DNA from: Acidobacteriota bacterium
GTDB taxonomy: Bacteria; Actinomycetota; Acidimicrobiia; Acidimicrobiales; UBA8190
DNA length: 6,925 nt
Direction: 5' to 3'
NCBI GenBank assembly: GCA_028872975.1
Contig: JAGWNV010000138.1
Span: forward strand, 1-6,925
This document shows, one piece after another, positions 5,951-6,925 of this stretch (within the stretch, counting starts at the first letter, position 1; every line of letters begins with the position of its first letter). Below the pieces are notes generated by a model. That model did not search any database. It was not told where the DNA came from and was given only the letters and a program-made list of their open reading frames with translations. The position numbers and the translations under genes were made by a program.

Positions 5951-6306
5951 CAGGCGTCCTGGACGAGCCCGAGGACGTTCCCGTCGGGATCGGTCACCGA
6001 GGCCACCAGCCGGCCCCCGCCCACAGGGTGCGCCGGCTCCTGCACGGTGGCGCCGGCGGCGGTCACCTCGGCGAGCTTCGCCTCGATGTCGGCCACGTGC
6101 CAGTAGGCCACCGGGGAGGCCAGGGCCTGGGGGCCGCCCTTGGGGACGAGCCCGATGTGCTGGCCCTCGGCCTCGTAGCCGACGTAGTAGGCGCTGTCGG
6201 CCTGGGGCTCGACACCGAGGAGGGCGCTGTAGACCGCCTTGGCCTTCTCGAGGTCGGACACGGGGTGCAGCACGGTCTTGATGCCTTGCGTGGGAGAGCC
6301 GGTCAT
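5950..6306 (-). CDS. VOC family (glyoxalase-like) protein upstream of the sigma factor
   Basis: A protein of 118 residues starting at ATG 6306, with GGAG (6315-6312) 5 nt upstream. The frame is open to 6351, but that extension has no ribosome site and would absorb the leader. The vicinal oxygen chelate fold is seen as GIKTVLHPVSDLEKAKAVYS (8-27), opening the first half, then YYVGYEAEGQHIGLVPKG (40-57). The second half runs from AYWHVADIEAKLAEVTAAGA (67-86) to a close at VTDPDGNVLGLVQD (104-117). His14 and other His/Gln residues could bind a metal, but the usual last Glu ligand is not obvious (LGLVQ). The protein may therefore bind rather than convert its ligand. Short VOC proteins are commonly encoded beside SnoaL-tailed ECF sigma genes. 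It is probably the first gene of the VOC-sigma-cyclase-cupin run. Confidence 0.9.
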   Translation of the reverse strand: MTGSPTQGIKTVLHPVSDLEKAKAVYSALLGVEPQADSAYYVGYEAEGQHIGLVPKGGPQALASPVAYWHVADIEAKLAEVTAAGATVQEPAHPVGGGRLVASVTDPDGNVLGLVQDA

Positions 6307-6357
6307 GGTCGCTCCGGGGGTCCGGGGGCGGTCTCGCCCGTCGTTCGACACGAGTAT

Positions 6358-6384
6358 GACGACCGCCGGCCCGAGAACGTGACC
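6358..6384 (-). promoter_or_regulatory. candidate ECF41-type promoter for the VOC-sigma unit
   Basis: On the minus strand GGTCAC (6384-6379) is followed after 17 nt by CGTC (6361-6358). From memory, ECF41 sigma factors recognise TGTCACA about 16 nt before CGTC; here GTCAC and CGTC match, with 16 nt after the seven-base box GGTCACG. Transcription would start near 6350, leaving a leader of about 45 nt before ATG 6306. If real, the sigma factor encoded in this unit could control its own synthesis. CATACT (6358-6353), a weak housekeeping-like -10, overlaps the same spot and is an alternative. Confidence 0.4.
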
Positions 6385-6453
6385 GGCTCCGGGAGCGGCG
6401 GTCTGCGGTCCGCGGCCCGTTGCGCTGGACTCTGGGGAACGGAGGTGGTCGGG

Positions 6454-6762
6454 GTGGACCCTGGGCCGACGGCCGGACGTTCCGAGGAGGTGCTTCCACC
6501 GACGGTGACGGTGGCCGAAGTCGTCCGCCGGTTCGACCTCTACGGCTCAACGGCCCCCTTCGGGCGCTGCCTCGAGTGCAACGGGGTTCTCGAGGACGTG
6601 GCCAAGGCCGAGGTCGAGGGTCGGCTGCCGCCACGGACCCGGCAGGACTTCGAGGAGTTCCGTCGGTGCCCGGGGTGCGGACGCGTCTACTGGAAGGGGT
6701 CGCACTACGACCGCCTCCGGGACCTGGTCGAAGAGGTGCTGTCCGAACGACCCCCTTCGTGA
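6454..6762 (+). CDS. short Mut7-C family protein: zinc-ribbon part only
   Basis: A protein of 102 residues from GTG 6454, with GGAGG (6441-6445) 8 nt upstream. Other in-frame GTGs at 6490, 6505 and 6511 are possible starts. Residues 23-88 match the C-terminal part of the Mut7-C RNase domain: EVVRRFDLYGSTAPFGRCLE, then CxxC Cys39/Cys42, and after 29 residues CxxC Cys72/Cys75, ending CGRVYWKGSHYDRLRD (75-90). In full Mut7-C proteins a PIN-like nuclease half with catalytic acidic residues precedes this ribbon. Here no such region is found in any frame upstream, where only a leader and the divergent VOC gene lie. The product may be a stand-alone zinc-binding protein that binds RNA or protein, or the remnant of a truncated gene. 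The intact frame and conserved cysteines favour a working protein. Family match is confident, function is not. Confidence 0.8.
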   Translation: MDPGPTAGRSEEVLPPTVTVAEVVRRFDLYGSTAPFGRCLECNGVLEDVAKAEVEGRLPPRTRQDFEEFRRCPGCGRVYWKGSHYDRLRDLVEEVLSERPPS

Positions 6763-6791
6763 CCTACGGCCCTTCCCGTGGTGGCAGCCGG

Positions 6792-6806
6792 CGGCCATCG
6801 TGGCCG
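6792..6806 (+). repeat. perfect 6-bp inverted repeat (hairpin) before the last open frame
   Basis: CGGCCA (6792-6797) and TGGCCG (6801-6806) can pair around a TCG loop. The hairpin lies 29 bp after the Mut7-C stop and ends one base before ATG 6808. There is no T-tract. It could slow or end the Mut7-C transcript or hide the ribosome site of the next frame. Confidence 0.3.
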
Positions 6807-6807
6807 G

Positions 6808-6925
6808 ATGAGCGACTCGGTGACGATGGGACGACACGACCGCCTGATCATGGCGACCCGCGCCTACCGGGTGCTCACCGCCCGCCTCGTCGCCCCCTGG
6901 GCGATCCATGGCCAGCACCCCAGCG
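6808..6925 (+). CDS. unidentified open frame, 5' part only (continues past the window)
   Basis: From ATG 6808 the frame stays open for 39 codons to the window edge, with further in-frame ATGs at 6826 and 6850. The visible part begins MSDSVTMGRHDRLIMATRAY and goes on to RVLTARLVAPWAIHGQHPS. I recognise no family in so short a piece. There is no clear Shine-Dalgarno sequence before 6808, and a GC hairpin sits there, so the true start may be at 6826 or 6850, or the frame may be chance. It is on the same strand as the Mut7-C gene, 45 bp downstream. Confidence 0.4.
   Translation, partial: MSDSVTMGRHDRLIMATRAYRVLTARLVAPWAIHGQHPS

Noticed and set aside
5032..6453. Long plus-strand open frame upstream of the Mut7-C segment
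   Set aside because: It is antisense to the sigma and second VOC genes and of low complexity. Family similarity begins only near residue 23 of the short protein.
6547..6918. Minus-strand open frame covering the Mut7-C gene and the end of the window
   Set aside because: No recognisable motif, and it is antisense to the conserved zinc-ribbon protein.

Overview
The window is very GC-rich DNA (roughly 70% or more by eye), tightly packed, with frequent GTG starts, short gaps and overlapping genes. The protein types present (ECF sigma factors with a SnoaL-like tail, a membrane-HAMP class III adenylate cyclase of mycobacterial type, VOC and cupin proteins) suggest a high-GC actinobacterium, possibly of the Acidimicrobiia. 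No rRNA, tRNA or ribosomal protein is present to fix the taxon. I see no insertion sequence, CRISPR array, phage gene or tRNA.

Layout. (1) 1-200, plus strand: the C-terminal end of an ECF41/SigJ-like sigma factor cut by the window edge. (2) 240-1004, minus strand: an NAD(P)-binding NmrA/SDR-type protein, convergent with the sigma gene. (3) 1090-3035, plus strand: a compact unit of a VOC protein, a GNAT acetyltransferase and a diadenylate-cyclase (DAC) domain protein. The last two overlap by 4 bp (GTGA). (4) 6306 down to 3017, minus strand: a four-gene run of a second VOC protein, a complete SnoaL-tailed ECF sigma factor, a six-TM HAMP class III adenylate cyclase and a hydroxynitrile-lyase-type cupin. 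Its last gene overlaps the DAC gene tail to tail by 19 bp. (5) 6454-6762, plus strand: a short protein holding only the zinc-ribbon end of the Mut7-C family, followed by the start of an unidentified open frame that leaves the window.

How the parts may work together. The window is dominated by signalling and regulation. A candidate cyclic-di-AMP synthase and a cAMP synthase lie in two convergent units whose ends overlap. A SnoaL-tailed sigma factor sits directly upstream of the adenylate cyclase on the same strand. The promoter region of its VOC-sigma unit holds a GTCAC-N17-CGTC element resembling what I recall of the ECF41 promoter, so the unit may regulate itself. The most interesting item is the DAC protein. 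It keeps the DGA and GTRH parts of the active site but has Thr in place of the last Arg of RHR, and it carries an N-terminal domain of about 175 residues that I cannot identify.
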